DNA of 64,000 nucleotides from Aliivibrio salmonicida LFI1238. GTDB taxonomy: Bacteria; Pseudomonadota; Gammaproteobacteria; Enterobacterales; Vibrionaceae. Within the stretch, counting starts at the first letter, position 1. Each line of letters starts with the position of its first letter. The translations under genes and the position numbers were made by a program. The notes below the pieces were generated by a model, which made no database searches, was not told where the DNA came from, and saw only the letters and a list, made by a program, of their open reading frames with translations. Where the stretch lies: contig NC_011312.1 of NCBI RefSeq assembly GCF_000196495.1, positions 1,178,001 to 1,242,000 of the forward strand. The letters run 5' to 3'. Positions 46,686-55,859 of the stretch are shown in pieces.

Positions 46686-46772
46686 TACTTTTCCTTTCTT
46701 CCTTAAATGAATGATGCCACGCCACTATTGCCTTGTGTTTATTGTCATTAATAAGCACAAGGCACGATTTTG

Positions 46773-48248
46773 TTATTCTTGATCTAACTTACCAACGAGT
46801 GACAAAGTAAAATCAGAACCCATATATTTAAAATGAGGGCGAACGGATAAATTTACTTTGTACCAACCAGGGCTTCCTTCAACATCGATAACTTCAATGC
46901 TTGCGGCGCGTAATGGACGACGGCTTCTCACTTCTGCTGGTGGATTTTCTTGATCAGTAATGTATTGTCTTATCCACGTATTCAATTCTCTTTCAAGATC
47001 GGTAGGCTCTTTCCAGCTGCCAATTTGTTCTCGTTGTAGTACTTTTATGTAATGTGCTAAGCGGCTAATAATAAATAAGTAAGGGAGTTGAGTTCCCAAC
47101 CTGTAATTTAGTTCTGCACTTTTTCCTTCTTCAGAATTACCAAATAATTTGGCTTTTTGAACCGAATTAGCAGAGAAAAAAGCCGCATTATCTGAACCTT
47201 TACGCATGGTTAAGGCGATAAATCCTTCTTCTGCTAGTTCGAATTCACGGCGATCAGACACTAAAACTTCAGTGGGTATTTTTGTTTCGATATCTCCCAT
47301 GCTGTCAAAATGATGCAATGGAAGGTCTTCAACAGTACCACCAGATTGAGGGCCGATAATATTTGGACACCAACGGAAATTAGCAAAGCTTTCAGTGACT
47401 CGAGAGGCCATAGTAAACGCGGTATTACCCCATAGGTAATCTTCATGAGTTGCAGATACATTCTCATGGTAGTTAAATGTTTTTACTGGGTTTTCTTCAG
47501 GGTCATAAGGTTGACGAAGTAAAAAGCGTGGTAAGGTTAACCCAACGTAACGGGCGTCTTCTTGATCTCTAAAACTCTGCCATTTTGCATATTGTGGGCT
47601 TTCGAAATGATCATTAAGATCTTTGAGATCAGGCAACCCTTCAAAAGAATCTAATCCAAAAAATTTAGGACCCGCCGCTGAAATAAAAGGGGCATGAGCC
47701 ATTGCGGCTACAGCCGCCACATTTTGTAGATTTTTAATATCGGGTGCAGAAGGGCCAAAATCATAATTACCAATAATAGCACCGACAGGTTGACCACCAA
47801 ATGTACCAAATTCATTCGTATAGACATGTTTGTATAAACCGGATTGAGTGATGTCAGAAGCATCTTCAAAATCTTCGAGTAGATCCTTTTTAGAGATGTT
47901 GATGATTTCAATTTTTGTGTTCTCTCGAAAATCGGTGCGATCTACTAATAACTTGAGTCCTCTCCAAGCAGACTCAAGCTGCTGAAATGAAGAGTGATGT
48001 AATATTTCATCAACTTGAGTACTCAAGCGCTGATCAATTTCTGTGATCATTTTGTCGATTAATGCTTTTTTAACCGGCTCAGATTGATTATGAGGTTTCA
48101 ATAGCTCTTGAATAAATGCGCTGACGCCACGTTTAGCAATACCATAGGTTTCATCCTCTGGTGTTAAATTAGTTTGAGCAACGATTTGATCAAGGAGACC
48201 TATCGTTGTTTCTTTTTGTATTTCTTGGGCTGTGCTTGTTTCAGACAT
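46773..48248 (-). CDS. tssC: T6SS sheath protein TssC (VipB)
   Basis: 491 residues with LESAWRGLKLLVDRTDFREN, GAIIGNYDFGPSAPDIKNL, FISAAGPKFFGLDSFEGLPDL and a C-terminal sheath core (RSRRPLRAASIEVIDVEGSPGWYKV). It forms the contractile sheath with TssB, encoded three bases upstream. Highly conserved and apparently intact. Confidence 0.96.
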   Translation of the reverse strand: MSETSTAQEIQKETTIGLLDQIVAQTNLTPEDETYGIAKRGVSAFIQELLKPHNQSEPVKKALIDKMITEIDQRLSTQVDEILHHSSFQQLESAWRGLKLLVDRTDFRENTKIEIINISKKDLLEDFEDASDITQSGLYKHVYTNEFGTFGGQPVGAIIGNYDFGPSAPDIKNLQNVAAVAAMAHAPFISAAGPKFFGLDSFEGLPDLKDLNDHFESPQYAKWQSFRDQEDARYVGLTLPRFLLRQPYDPEENPVKTFNYHENVSATHEDYLWGNTAFTMASRVTESFANFRWCPNIIGPQSGGTVEDLPLHHFDSMGDIETKIPTEVLVSDRREFELAEEGFIALTMRKGSDNAAFFSANSVQKAKLFGNSEEGKSAELNYRLGTQLPYLFIISRLAHYIKVLQREQIGSWKEPTDLERELNTWIRQYITDQENPPAEVRSRRPLRAASIEVIDVEGSPGWYKVNLSVRPHFKYMGSDFTLSLVGKLDQE

Positions 48249-48251
48249 TGG

Positions 48252-48746
48252 TTATTCCTTTTCCGTCACTAAACCTAATTCACTTAATAGCTTTTCACGA
48301 GCTTCGTCATTGACTAATGCATCTTCAATTGCTTTTCTAAATGCAGGAACATTACCTAATGGACCTTTTAGGGAAACAAGTGCCTCGCGTAAATCCATTA
48401 ATCCCTTTAGCTCAGGGACTTGCTCTACGATACTGCTAGGGTCAAAATCAGTCATGTTCTTGAATGAAAGGTTTACTGGGATCTCTTCATTTTCATCATC
48501 TTGAAGGCGATTTTTTACACCAAATTCAATATTTAAATCTTGTTTTTCTATCACATCATTGAAGTTACTTTTATCAATGTTGAGAGGCTTACGATCTTCC
48601 AATTTTCGATCATCTTGCTGCAGTGTAAAATCACCTAGTACCATCATTTTTAAAGGAAGTTCAAGTGCCTCCGCCGCATCACCTGACGATGGTTTAAATG
48701 TCACATTTATGCGCTCTTTTGGCGCTACAGATCCGTCTTTTGACAT
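48252..48746 (-). CDS. tssB: T6SS sheath protein TssB (VipA)
   Basis: 164 residues: PKERINVTFKPSSGDAAEALELPLKMMVLGDF, PLNIDKSNFNDVIEKQDL and DLREALVSLKGPLGNVPAFRKAI are typical of TssB. It is followed within three bases by tssC, and preceded by tssA. Confidence 0.95.
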   Translation of the reverse strand: MSKDGSVAPKERINVTFKPSSGDAAEALELPLKMMVLGDFTLQQDDRKLEDRKPLNIDKSNFNDVIEKQDLNIEFGVKNRLQDDENEEIPVNLSFKNMTDFDPSSIVEQVPELKGLMDLREALVSLKGPLGNVPAFRKAIEDALVNDEAREKLLSELGLVTEKE

Positions 48747-48760
48747 GATGTCTCCTAAGT

Positions 48761-50302
48761 TTAAAAATTAAGAACTCGCATTGGATTTAAGCAACAGAGT
48801 CTTTCTCGTAATGTATTCATTAAATGAGTGTCTTGTTCTTTATTGGGTAGCTTGTTTTGAGATGAAAGCCATAATTCTAATAATCGTTCTTCTAGTACTG
48901 GATCCCAATGAATTAAGATTGAGTGAGAGTAGCGAGAATCTAACCAACTTGTTAAGGCACAAACTAAGTCAAATTTATGAGCTTGATATAACAATTTGGC
49001 TTGTGAAAACTTCCAAAAGAAAACTTCTCTGTCTGAACGGCATTGGTTGTGTCCAGTAATTAAAGGAAGAATTGCGTCTGATAAATTGTCGGTAGTGAGA
49101 ACCGATTGTGCAGCTTGTAAAGCGTCTTCCCAATCTGTGCCATCACTTATTTCATTGTAAGTATTTGCTGCTATTTGAGATGGTGCTGCTGAGGTGCAAT
49201 GTTCTGCGATCCAGTTTTTTGCACTATTACTCGCAAATTCAGTTCCATCATCAAATTTTAATGTGATAATTTCAGGGATCTTTTTAATTAATAATGCCAT
49301 TTGCTCGAGAATGATTTGAGCTGCTTCTGGGTGGTTTAATGCGATTAAGCTTTCCCAAGCGATAAGATGCCCATCTATCCAAAAAGGCGACTTTGACAAG
49401 CTTTCTTCTATTTCAAGTAATAATGTTTCGTGATCAGATTCATTCTTCAATTTGATGAAATATTGAAGTCGTGTTTGTGGGATCGGTTTTAACATGGTTA
49501 TCTTTTCATCGTTACTCGCAGGGAGTTGGATGATGTGTAGCCATGTTAATGTACGGTTTAGTTGATAGGCTTTTTCGTTGTTAATTCGTTGAGTAAGCCA
49601 AAATTTTGATAAGTTACGGGCAATATCCTGCAAATGTCGAAATGCTTTATTTGCATCGCGATCATTGGTAATGGGATCGATAGAAAAAGAAACGGATGCG
49701 ATTGATTTGATAGCCTCATTATTAATTAAAGGAGATGAGGAAGTACTCCCTTCTTTTTTTTCTGATGATATTCTTTTTATATTTATACTTAGTTTATTAA
49801 TTGTTAAGTATAAATTATCGGTATTGGCATTAAATGATTCATCAATCGTTATATCTAATATTGATAATAATGCGATTAAATTATTTGATGCATTAGTATC
49901 TATTGAATTATCAATTATACTTTTGACTATATCATCAATGATTACTATTATTTTATTAATCGTTGAGTAAAGCTGTTTCTCTCTTAATGGATAAATAGTC
50001 GTGCTATATTTAATGAAAAATTGATTAATTATTGGAAGAATAATAATGAACGTATTATGGTCATTTTCTTTTTTTATTGATAATAGCAACCAATGAAGTA
50101 AACGATAGTCTTTACTTTTATATTGAAGTAAATTCAAAGAGTTAGATCTAACTTCTGACCAGTCAGTTTTAGTCGTTGCAAAAATGTCGGTTGATTTTAC
50201 GACTTCTTTTTCAATAGATTCAAATTCAGTTTCATAACTTAAATCTATGCCAAAGTGATTCTCTCCTGATAAGTCAGAAAGAATTGTTTTATACGTACAC
50301 AT
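48761..50302 (-). CDS. tssA: T6SS baseplate/cap protein TssA
   Basis: 513 residues with an N-terminal ImpA_N region (LSGENHFGIDLSYETEFESIE, then DWSEVRSNSLNLLQYKSKDYRLLHWLL), a variable Ser/Asn-rich middle and a C-terminal VasJ-type helical domain (NEKAYQLNRTLTWLHIIQLP). It recruits baseplate and primes sheath assembly. It is the first gene of the minus-strand cluster. AT-rich sequence upstream (50303-50460) shows no clear -24/-12 site. Confidence 0.9.
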   Translation of the reverse strand: MCTYKTILSDLSGENHFGIDLSYETEFESIEKEVVKSTDIFATTKTDWSEVRSNSLNLLQYKSKDYRLLHWLLLSIKKENDHNTFIIILPIINQFFIKYSTTIYPLREKQLYSTINKIIVIIDDIVKSIIDNSIDTNASNNLIALLSILDITIDESFNANTDNLYLTINKLSINIKRISSEKKEGSTSSSPLINNEAIKSIASVSFSIDPITNDRDANKAFRHLQDIARNLSKFWLTQRINNEKAYQLNRTLTWLHIIQLPASNDEKITMLKPIPQTRLQYFIKLKNESDHETLLLEIEESLSKSPFWIDGHLIAWESLIALNHPEAAQIILEQMALLIKKIPEIITLKFDDGTEFASNSAKNWIAEHCTSAAPSQIAANTYNEISDGTDWEDALQAAQSVLTTDNLSDAILPLITGHNQCRSDREVFFWKFSQAKLLYQAHKFDLVCALTSWLDSRYSHSILIHWDPVLEERLLELWLSSQNKLPNKEQDTHLMNTLRERLCCLNPMRVLNF

Positions 50303-50460
50303 AATTACCCTAGCAAAGTAACATTGTAAGAAAGTTAATATTTAAAATTAATTAGTAATAATGGTTTTATTTTATAGTTGTATTTTTATTTATGGGGGAG
50401 ATAGTAAAGATAGGACTTTAAATAGGGAAGTAGAATAATTCATGATAAAAATTAATTGGG

Positions 50461-50564
50461 AAATAGATCTAAGTTTTTATGTAATTTAATAAACCAGATC
50501 TATTTATTATCGAGTGAACTCAATAACTCAATCTCTACTTTGAGACACCTGGTTCACTTTTTTC
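50461..50564 (+). ncRNA. Candidate small RNA or orphan terminator, plus strand
   Basis: A perfect 10-bp inverted repeat (50461-50470 with 50496-50505) is followed by a hairpin (AGTGAAC at 50513-50519 with GTTCACT at 50552-50558, inner CTCAA/TTGAG pairing) and TTTTTTC. The T run faces the plus strand, but no plus-strand gene precedes it; its neighbours tssA and ybaM are both on the minus strand, and its end overlaps the ybaM stop. This would suit an independent RNA. I see only a weak TAGAAT -10 near 50431. Confidence 0.35.
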
Positions 50565-50763
50565 TAAGATCGTTTAATACAATGTCTAACGCTTTTATTG
50601 CAATTTCTTTATTAACATTATTATTTTCTAGAAGATAAATTAAATCTACGGCAAGCTTTATTTCATCAGGAGCGTTATCTAATGGACTTGGTGATTTTAT
50701 ATCGTGAGATTCTGAAATTAACGTTTCAATCGTATTTTTTTTATTAGCCTTAAGATTGGTCAT
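50554..50763 (-). CDS. ybaM: YbaM-like DUF2496 protein
   Basis: 69 residues; the C-terminal half LDNAPDEIKLAVDLIYLLENN...AIKALDIVLNDLRKK matches E. coli YbaM (LENAPDDVKLAVDLI), with an extra 27-residue N-terminus. Function unknown. It overlaps the priC end by 14 bases, the same pairing as in E. coli. Confidence 0.85.
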   Translation of the reverse strand: MTNLKANKKNTIETLISESHDIKSPSPLDNAPDEIKLAVDLIYLLENNNVNKEIAIKALDIVLNDLRKK

Positions 50764-51310
50764 TTTGTTCTCTGTAGGTAATTTGTTGCTCTAAACGAAT
50801 CATCGCGGTTTTACAACGCTGTAATCGCTTTTCTGTAGTAAGAAGCACTTTTTGTAATTCTTGTTGCTGTGAGAAGGAATGGCATTTATTTACATTTTGT
50901 TCTTGCTCTTGAACCATTTGGATAAGGCGACGAGACCATTCTTGGTGCTGCGCAAGATCTTGGTACATATCGCTAATCGGCTTTTTATTACTGCCTTTTG
51001 GCCGTACTTCATGTGAACGTATACGTTGTGTTGCAATCTCCCGTTGAATTGCTTCTATTTGTGCAAGGAGCATCTGGGTTAAATACTCGGCTCTTTGAGG
51101 CGTTAACATATTTGCTTTTTCTTCGCGCTGAATTGACTGAAGTGTCGCTTTTGTTTCATTAATACAGGGTATTAAATAGCGGCTTCGGCAACCAAATAGA
51201 CGCTCATCAAAGAGGGGTAAGCGTTGCTCTCCACGGCGACGATCAATTTCTGCGCTTGTTTTTGCCAATTGTTCTAACATGATTTCAATGGTTTTATAGT
51301 TAGCCATCAT
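50750..51310 (-). CDS. priC: Primosomal replication protein PriC (N'')
   Basis: 186 residues, mostly helical, with RRGEQRLPLFDERLFGCRSRYLIPCINETKATL and RAEYLTQMLLAQIEAIQREIA, and a final basic helical region. PriC restarts stalled replication forks by loading DnaB through an SSB contact. The ATG at 51310 follows AAGGA; the next codon is also ATG. Upstream is the TSUP gene in the same direction with 30 bases between. Confidence 0.88.
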   Translation of the reverse strand: MMANYKTIEIMLEQLAKTSAEIDRRRGEQRLPLFDERLFGCRSRYLIPCINETKATLQSIQREEKANMLTPQRAEYLTQMLLAQIEAIQREIATQRIRSHEVRPKGSNKKPISDMYQDLAQHQEWSRRLIQMVQEQEQNVNKCHSFSQQQELQKVLLTTEKRLQRCKTAMIRLEQQITYREQNDQS

Positions 51311-51340
51311 TTATTCCTTAGTATTCAAGAAGAGTTCGAT

Positions 51341-52111
51341 TTAAAACCAAGCATCAAAAGCGAGTTTAGCCGCGAGAATACAAACAACAGTAACAAAAAC
51401 AGGGCGAATGAATTTTGAACCAAAACGAATAGCAGAATGAGCACCTAAGAAGGCACCAACCATCAGGCAAATCCCCATCGTTAAACCAAGCGCCCAGTTT
51501 ATCTGGCCAAGGATAGCGAAGGTGACAAGCGAGGTGATATTACTTGTAAAATTCATGGCTTTAGCGAGACCAGAAGCCAGTAAGATATTAAGACGATAAA
51601 GTGCCATACTACTTACCGTCCAAAATGCACCAGTGCCAGGGCCGGCAACACCATCATAAAAACCTAAAGACAACCCTTGGATGATTTGTTGTTTTTTAAA
51701 CTTAGGTGTTTTTTCTGGTAATTGATTCTGCTCAGAGATTAAACGATTCGGCCAAATCGTATAAATAGCGGCACCTAGAATAATAAGAGGTAGGCCTTTT
51801 TCTAACCATTCCGTTGAAATATAATTGACTAATAAGGTTCCGCAAGTTGCACCAAGTAAAGTGGCTATAAATGAGGCTTTCCAAAACTGAGGGTCAAATA
51901 GCTTCTTTTTGAAATAGGTGATTGCCGCTGTCGATGATGCAAAAGTAGCCGCTAATTTATTTGTGCCTAATGCAATGTGTGGGGGTAAGCCAATAGAGAG
52001 CAATGCTGGAACCGTCAGCATACCACCACCACCAGCAACTGCGTCAATAAATCCAGCGACAAAAGCAACTAACCCTAAAATAATGAGGGTCGAGGGTTCA
52101 AGAAATTCCAT
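51341..52111 (-). CDS. TSUP-family membrane exporter (YfcA-like)
   Basis: 256 residues with about eight membrane segments and two family repeats: FVAGFIDAVAGGGGMLTVPALLSIGLPP at the N-terminus and LGFYDGVAGPGTGAFW in the second half. Close to E. coli YfcA, a TauE/SafE protein; the family exports sulfur-containing organic anions, but the substrate here is unknown. Confidence 0.88.
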   Translation of the reverse strand: MEFLEPSTLIILGLVAFVAGFIDAVAGGGGMLTVPALLSIGLPPHIALGTNKLAATFASSTAAITYFKKKLFDPQFWKASFIATLLGATCGTLLVNYISTEWLEKGLPLIILGAAIYTIWPNRLISEQNQLPEKTPKFKKQQIIQGLSLGFYDGVAGPGTGAFWTVSSMALYRLNILLASGLAKAMNFTSNITSLVTFAILGQINWALGLTMGICLMVGAFLGAHSAIRFGSKFIRPVFVTVVCILAAKLAFDAWF

Positions 52112-52177
52112 ATAAGCTCTTATTAGTTGTAGGCAGAATTAGAATCGCAATATACGATGTTTAATTGCAATAAATAT

Positions 52178-54262
52178 TTACTCGATTACCCTTTTAAAGG
52201 GAGGCAAAGCATCTAAAAGCGCTTTACCGTAACGTTTGGTTATAATGCGACGATCAAGGAGCACAATTCTACCAGAATCATCCTCTTTACGCAGCAACCG
52301 GCCGACAGATTGAATTAATTTTTTACTCGCTTCTGGAACACTGATCTGCATAAATGGATTGCCACCACGACTTTCGATATATTCAGAATGCGCTTCTTCT
52401 ACTGGCGAGGTGGGAACACCAAACGGAATCTTTGTAATAATTAGGTTTGTAAGTAAATTCCCGGGTAAATCTAAGCCTTCAGAAAAGCTTCCCGTACCAA
52501 ATAAAATACTGATCTTATTTACTTCACATAATGCTTTATGTTTCTTTAGGATCTCTTGTCGTGACTCTTTTCCCTGAATTAAAAGGCTCCAACCTTGTTT
52601 TTTTACTAGAGCTTCAAGTGCCTCCGCTACTTTATTCATTTGCCAGTATGAAGAAAATAGAACCAAACTTGACTTTTGATCGGCTAAATAGAAAGGAAGC
52701 TCTTCTATTAATAGATCGGTAAATCCCGCAGCGGATGGTTCCATTGGGAGTTTAGGTACAACCAATTGTGCATTTTCTTGGTAATTGAATGGCGAAGCTA
52801 AAGACAAGAATCGTATCCCATCTTCTGGTTTCTCTGATATTCCGGCTTGCTTACAAAAGAAAGAATAAGAGTTTAATGCTCGCATTGTGGCAGAGACAAG
52901 GACAGCACCAGCAGCTCGGCTCCATAAGTTCTGGTCCAGTTGCCAACCAACTTCTAAAGGAGATACATTGATGATGACATCTAAATCTCGTTCTTTACTT
53001 TTTTCTAACCAGCGAGCTAAAGGTGCGCCTTTATCACTATTTGGTTTTGCCATTAAGAACCATACTTGAGCTAAATTTTCGAGTCTTTGCAGATAAAAAC
53101 CCATTTCAGCAAGCGCTGGCTCTGCCATTCTCGGAGCCAGTTCACCATCTTTCATCCGTTCAGAAATCAGATCGCTTATTTTTGCTAATGCTTGATTTGC
53201 TTTCGTAGAAAGGTCCTTTAGATCTTTTGATTGTTCTGCTAACCAAACCGGTATTTCTCCGTGTTCAAAACGATAGATGCCATCATCATTAAATAAACTT
53301 GGGTCAAATTGTTTACTTAATTGATTTAAAGATGGAATTAATTCTTGGACATATTCATGTAAATTATTTTGAAAACGATGTACCCGTTTTTGATCGGCAA
53401 GATTACAAAATTTACTAATTGATTTGTTAAGAGCTTCTAACCAAGTTGCTGAGCCTTTTAAACTTGCCGCAGCAGAAGAATGTTCGCGTGCAACATTTGG
53501 TAAGTGATGAGCTTCATCGAAAATATATATAGTTTGCTCTGGTTCAGATAGAACAACACCACCACCTAAATCAATATCTGCCATGACTAAACTATGATTG
53601 GCAATAACTACGTCTGCTTTATCTAAATGTTCACGAGCTTTTTGAAAAGAGCACTCTCTATGTAATGGTAAACCATTATGGCAGCTGTATTTATCTGCAA
53701 CGATAGTTTGCCAAATAGGGTTAGGAATAGTACTTGGCCAATTATCAATGTCACCATCCCATTTACCTTCTGATAACGCTTTATACATTCTCTTTAAAAG
53801 GTCTAAGTCTTTCTTTTTCGGTTTTTCTGTAAACAGTGAAACCTGTTGAGTATCGTTACTGTTATTTTCAACTAAAGAGGCCAGTTTATGAGAGCAGCAA
53901 TAACGTTGACGACCTTTAGCGATAATAAAAGAAAAAGGCAAAGGTGATATGCGACGATAAAAGGGCAGGTCTTTATGCGCTAACTGTTCTTGCAGTGCGA
54001 CGGTTGCCGTTGAGATAACCACTTTTTTATTATTTAATTTTGCAAAAGGAATCACACTGAGTAAATAAGCCAGTGATTTTCCGATGCCAGTTCCTGCTTC
54101 TGCAACAATCATACGGTGATGATCACTGTATTCGCCACCAAGTGATTTAGCGATTTCTGCTACTAAATAGTTCTGAGCACGGCGAGGTATAAAGCCAGGA
54201 AGCTGGTCTTGCAGTGTTTTATAGCTCTCTCGGATAGAATCAGTAACAGCTTTATTCAGCAT
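52178..54262 (-). CDS. dinG: ATP-dependent DNA helicase DinG
   Basis: A superfamily 2, XPD-like 5'-3' helicase, 694 residues from MLNKAVTDSIRESY (54262); 20 more upstream codons lack homology. Motifs: Q/Walker A IVAEAGTGIGKSLAYL, DEAHH box (IYIFDEAHHLPNVAREHS), LVSATMRALNSY, and C-terminal SVGRLLRKEDDSGRIVLLDRR. Iron-sulfur region: Cys in RYCC and Cys-x9-Cys in SCHNGLPLHREC. E. coli DinG has C-x4-C-x5-C at the second site, so one ligand seems absent here. Confidence 0.93.
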   Translation of the reverse strand: MLNKAVTDSIRESYKTLQDQLPGFIPRRAQNYLVAEIAKSLGGEYSDHHRMIVAEAGTGIGKSLAYLLSVIPFAKLNNKKVVISTATVALQEQLAHKDLPFYRRISPLPFSFIIAKGRQRYCCSHKLASLVENNSNDTQQVSLFTEKPKKKDLDLLKRMYKALSEGKWDGDIDNWPSTIPNPIWQTIVADKYSCHNGLPLHRECSFQKAREHLDKADVVIANHSLVMADIDLGGGVVLSEPEQTIYIFDEAHHLPNVAREHSSAAASLKGSATWLEALNKSISKFCNLADQKRVHRFQNNLHEYVQELIPSLNQLSKQFDPSLFNDDGIYRFEHGEIPVWLAEQSKDLKDLSTKANQALAKISDLISERMKDGELAPRMAEPALAEMGFYLQRLENLAQVWFLMAKPNSDKGAPLARWLEKSKERDLDVIINVSPLEVGWQLDQNLWSRAAGAVLVSATMRALNSYSFFCKQAGISEKPEDGIRFLSLASPFNYQENAQLVVPKLPMEPSAAGFTDLLIEELPFYLADQKSSLVLFSSYWQMNKVAEALEALVKKQGWSLLIQGKESRQEILKKHKALCEVNKISILFGTGSFSEGLDLPGNLLTNLIITKIPFGVPTSPVEEAHSEYIESRGGNPFMQISVPEASKKLIQSVGRLLRKEDDSGRIVLLDRRIITKRYGKALLDALPPFKRVIE

Positions 54263-54776
54263 TGTTTTACTCAAAAAGAAGGAAAAACGTATTGTAACAC
54301 GCGTCGTTGAGTGTGATCTCATGCAAATAATGGAATCTTATATAATTAAAGATCGACGCACGTCACGAAAATGAGATTGATACAATCTTTAGAATAAATT
54401 GTTAGTTTTTAGTTTGCATTAAGTTGCGAGTGCTGTTGTTTTTTCGGTATTTAATGTTGATTTACTGTTACTTTTAATTGTTTTTTGGGGTTTAATTCTT
54501 TTTTTGTATTAAATTATTTTTTATGTTTTCCCGGTTTTTTCTAGTTTTCTGTGTTGTTTATATAATTTACATTAGATTAAGTGATTGAAATTTAATGATT
54601 TTTATTTTTTTTATTTATGTCTTATTTGACATGATCTGCAAGATTTTGCAGAGTAGTTCTGGAATTCAAAAACACTGATTAATCACACAGTTAGATGTGT
54701 TGGTCAATGTAGATAATTATAACAGGGAACCGGAAAACGGATTTCCAATCTTTCTAAGAAAAGGCAGTGGATTATT
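54263..54776. other. dinG-porin intergenic region
   Basis: About 510 very AT-rich bases between divergent genes. A TTGACA lies at 54626-54631, and a TATAAC just before GGAACCGG at 54726 suggests a transcript starting at the conserved porin leader. No ORF of note; the T-rich part resembles regions bound by ToxR or H-NS, which is inference only. Confidence 0.4.
54726..54776 (+). promoter_or_regulatory. Conserved porin 5' leader, copy 1
   Basis: Fifty-one bases before the ATG are nearly identical to the leader of the second porin. It starts with a hairpin in which GGAA and CCG pair with CGG and TTCC around a short loop, followed by TAAGAAAAGGCAGTGGA. A TATAAC lies just upstream, so the hairpin may be the very 5' end of the mRNA. 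Confidence 0.6.
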
Positions 54777-55793
54777 ATGAAAAAGACTCTTTTAGCTTTA
54801 GCAGTTATGGCAGCAGCTGGTTCAGTATCAGCCGCAGAAATTTATGGTTCTGAAACATCTAAAGTTTCTGTCAAAGGTGAGGTAGATGCATATCTTGCAG
54901 CTTCTGAAGTTGAGAAATTGGATGGAACTAAGTCTGATTCAGATGCTGATATTTATACTTGGGCTAAAATCTAAATGGATGCTGAGCATCAATTAAATTC
55001 AGATTTTAAAGCGTTTGCATCTTTTGAAATTGAGACGAAAGATATTGCTGGTGGTGATTCTACGGCTAAATTCGATGATGTTTATGTAGGTGTTAAAACC
55101 GACTCTTGGGGTGTCGCGGTTGGTGAAGTTGGTGATTTAGCTGAATCTATGGATGCAATCCAAAAAGATGATATTACTAATGAAGGTAATTACATGGGCT
55201 CTACCGGTGGTCACCATAAAGAATCTGCAGGGCATGGGGCTGTATTTAAAGGTGAATTTATCGAGGGCCTAGTTCTAGTTGCTGATGTGAATACAATAAG
55301 CGACAAAGATGTTGATAATACTTACGGTGTCTCTGCTGATTACTCTTTTTCTAACTTTTCAATCGGCGCCTCATTTTTAACAGGTGATGCAGCAGAAAAT
55401 GTTGATTATTCTGTTATGGGTGTTTCTGCATCGGCTGAATTTGGCGATCTTTATTTAGCAGCTACGTTTGCAAGTTATGAAGGTAATAAAGGTTACGGTT
55501 ACTGGGATTCTGCTGATTATCAATCAGGTACAACAATGGGGGTAGCAGCGGCTTACCAGCTTGATAAAACTCGTTTATATACAACATATGCTATTGCAAA
55601 TGCTGATGAAAACACAAGAACGGGTGCTTCTTTAGGCTCCGCTGAAGTTGATATGACTAACTTAGTTGTTGGTGCTGATTATGCAGTACTAGATAGCATT
55701 ACAGTATTTGCTGAATATCAGATGGCAGAGTACGATGCAGTTAAAACATATGATGCATCAACACTACTTGCAGGTGTTTACTACGCCTTCTAA
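54777..55793 (+). pseudogene. OmpU-like porin with in-frame stop codon
   Basis: A trimeric outer-membrane porin of the Vibrio OmpU type. Signal peptide MKKTLLALAVMAAAGSVSA, then strands ending in GVYYAF with the terminal Phe. A TAA at 54972-54974 interrupts ...DIYTWAKI-stop-MDAEHQLNSDFKAFASFE. The frame is the same on both sides; relatives usually have Gln there, so CAA to TAA is the simplest change. Readthrough would give 338 residues. No other lesion is visible, suggesting a recent event. A terminator follows at 55814. Confidence 0.88.
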
Positions 55794-55813
55794 TTTGTAG
55801 TTAGTGTACATTT

Positions 55814-55841
55814 AAGCCAACGATATTCGTTGGCTTTTTTT
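55814..55841 (+). terminator. Intrinsic terminator after porin 1
   Basis: A perfect 10-bp stem AAGCCAACGA/TCGTTGGCTT with a TAT loop, followed by T residues. It overlaps the upstream part of the next open frame, supporting the start at 55860 for that gene. Confidence 0.9.
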
Positions 55842-55859
55842 GTTATTAAAGAGAAATTA

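Noticed and set aside
50303..50460. A sigma-54 promoter upstream of tssA
   Set aside because: I looked for a TGGC-N-TTGC type -24/-12 site on the minus strand and found none convincing.
54975..55793. An independent porin gene starting at ATG 54975
   Set aside because: No signal peptide and no ribosome site; the ATG directly follows the stop in the same frame and the two halves form one porin.
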